Below are positions 63,687 through 64,000 of a stretch of DNA of 64,000 nucleotides, piece after piece. The DNA lies in contig JBMYRH010000004.1 of assembly GCA_049602155.1 (NCBI GenBank), positions 186,001 through 250,000 on the forward strand, written 5' to 3'. This DNA comes from JBMYRH01 sp049602155. GTDB taxonomy: Bacteria; Myxococcota_A; UBA9042; PHBI01; JBMYRH01. A program made the position numbers and the translations under genes. The notes under the pieces are model-generated. The model was not told the DNA's origin, searched no databases, and saw only the letters and a program-made list of their open reading frames with translations. Within the stretch, counting starts at the first letter, position 1, and every line of letters begins with the position of its first letter.

Positions 63687-64000
63687 ATGAATGGAAAGAA
63701 AGTTGTCATGGGCCGAGATGCCCGCCTAGGCCTCCTCGATGGCGTCAACCAGCTGGCTGATGCGGTGAAGGTCACCTTGGGACCACGTGGTCGTAACGTC
63801 GTGATCGACAAGTCCTTCGGGCCACCGCTGGTGACCAAGGACGGCGTCACGGTCGCGAAAGAGATCGAGCCGGTCGATCCGGTCGCCGCCTTGGGCGCAC
63901 AGCTCGTCAAAGACGTCGCGTCACGGACATCCGATCGCGCTGGGGACGGCACAACGACCGCCACCGTCTTGGCCCGCGCCATGTACGAGGACGGGGTCAA
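63687..64000 (+). CDS. groEL: chaperonin GroEL, 3' end outside the window
   Basis: The first 104 codons are visible. GRDARLGLLDGVNQLADAV, KVTLGPRGRNVV, GPPLVTKDGVTVAKEIE and RAGDGTTTATVLARAM match the GroEL equatorial domain, including the ATP-binding DGTTT. It follows groES in the standard order. Confidence 0.97.
   Translation, partial: MNGKKVVMGRDARLGLLDGVNQLADAVKVTLGPRGRNVVIDKSFGPPLVTKDGVTVAKEIEPVDPVAALGAQLVKDVASRTSDRAGDGTTTATVLARAMYEDGV

Overview
The window is a gene-dense stretch of about 61% G+C DNA from a Gram-negative bacterium, most likely a Myxococcota/Bradymonadota-type deltaproteobacterium. The pointers are: many TPR proteins and lipoproteins; Cys-rich 'CGDDGCGG' repeat proteins with a MYXO-CTERM-like tail; a Hanks-type Ser/Thr kinase beside a PilZ protein; a PEGA-domain protein; a FadL-type porin and an Omp85-type barrel; a prepilin; and a Myxococcus-like LexA box. 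A run of 97 N inside a repeat gene marks a draft assembly. No prophage, insertion sequence, CRISPR array or integron was seen, so this looks like ordinary chromosome.

Layout. 1-3112: end of a TPR protein, a TPR lipoprotein and a small exported protein, closed by a terminator. 3204-10608: a plus-strand block led by the DNA-repair pair mrfA-mrfB behind a LexA-like box, then a GT-B-like protein, a flippase-like membrane protein and a metallophosphoesterase. 10645-13590: rpsU, a CPBP protease and a Cys-repeat surface protein. 13801-22775: an AsmA-like/GT51 transglycosylase fusion, a Cys-repeat lipoprotein resembling GH39, gluQRS and a membrane-anchored protein. 22772-31645: a fused beta-oxidation enzyme, a degenerate cyclase/STAND/TPR protein, a CAP-domain lipoprotein, a kinase diverging from a PilZ protein, and a PTPS-family enzyme. 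31727-40762: a DUF2723 protein, a FadL porin with an exported partner, a candidate sigma-54 small RNA, the nucleoside salvage pair punA-deoA, and an ABC permease/ATPase pair. 40797-49494: Nudix hydrolase, lytic transglycosylase, TPR protein, PEGA protein, tRNA-Met, an M1-like/Omp85-like outer-membrane protein and a prepilin. 49546-57274: a histone-H1-like-tailed protein with the assembly gap, a Kelch-like lipoprotein, mutS, an MFS transporter and a barrel protein split by an in-frame TGA. 57374-64000: a Xer recombinase, an M50 protease, an RluB-type pseudouridine synthase, a metallophosphoesterase, two proteins of unknown role, groES and the start of groEL.

How genes work together. The clear functional units are mrfAB (DNA damage repair), deoA-punA (nucleoside phosphorolysis), the ABC pair, xer/M50/rluB, and groESL. 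Envelope biogenesis dominates the rest. Genes are tightly packed: several start within the preceding stop codon, and four of ten convergent pairs have stop codons interleaved by exactly four bases.

Most worth a second look: the LexA-like box before mrfAB, the sigma-54 small RNA candidate at 36167-36331, the in-frame TGA just after a signal peptide at 57179-57181, the ExxHGH PTPS protein, and three fused or degenerate enzymes (AsmA-like/GT51, GH39-like with Cys-rich inserts, M1-like/Omp85).
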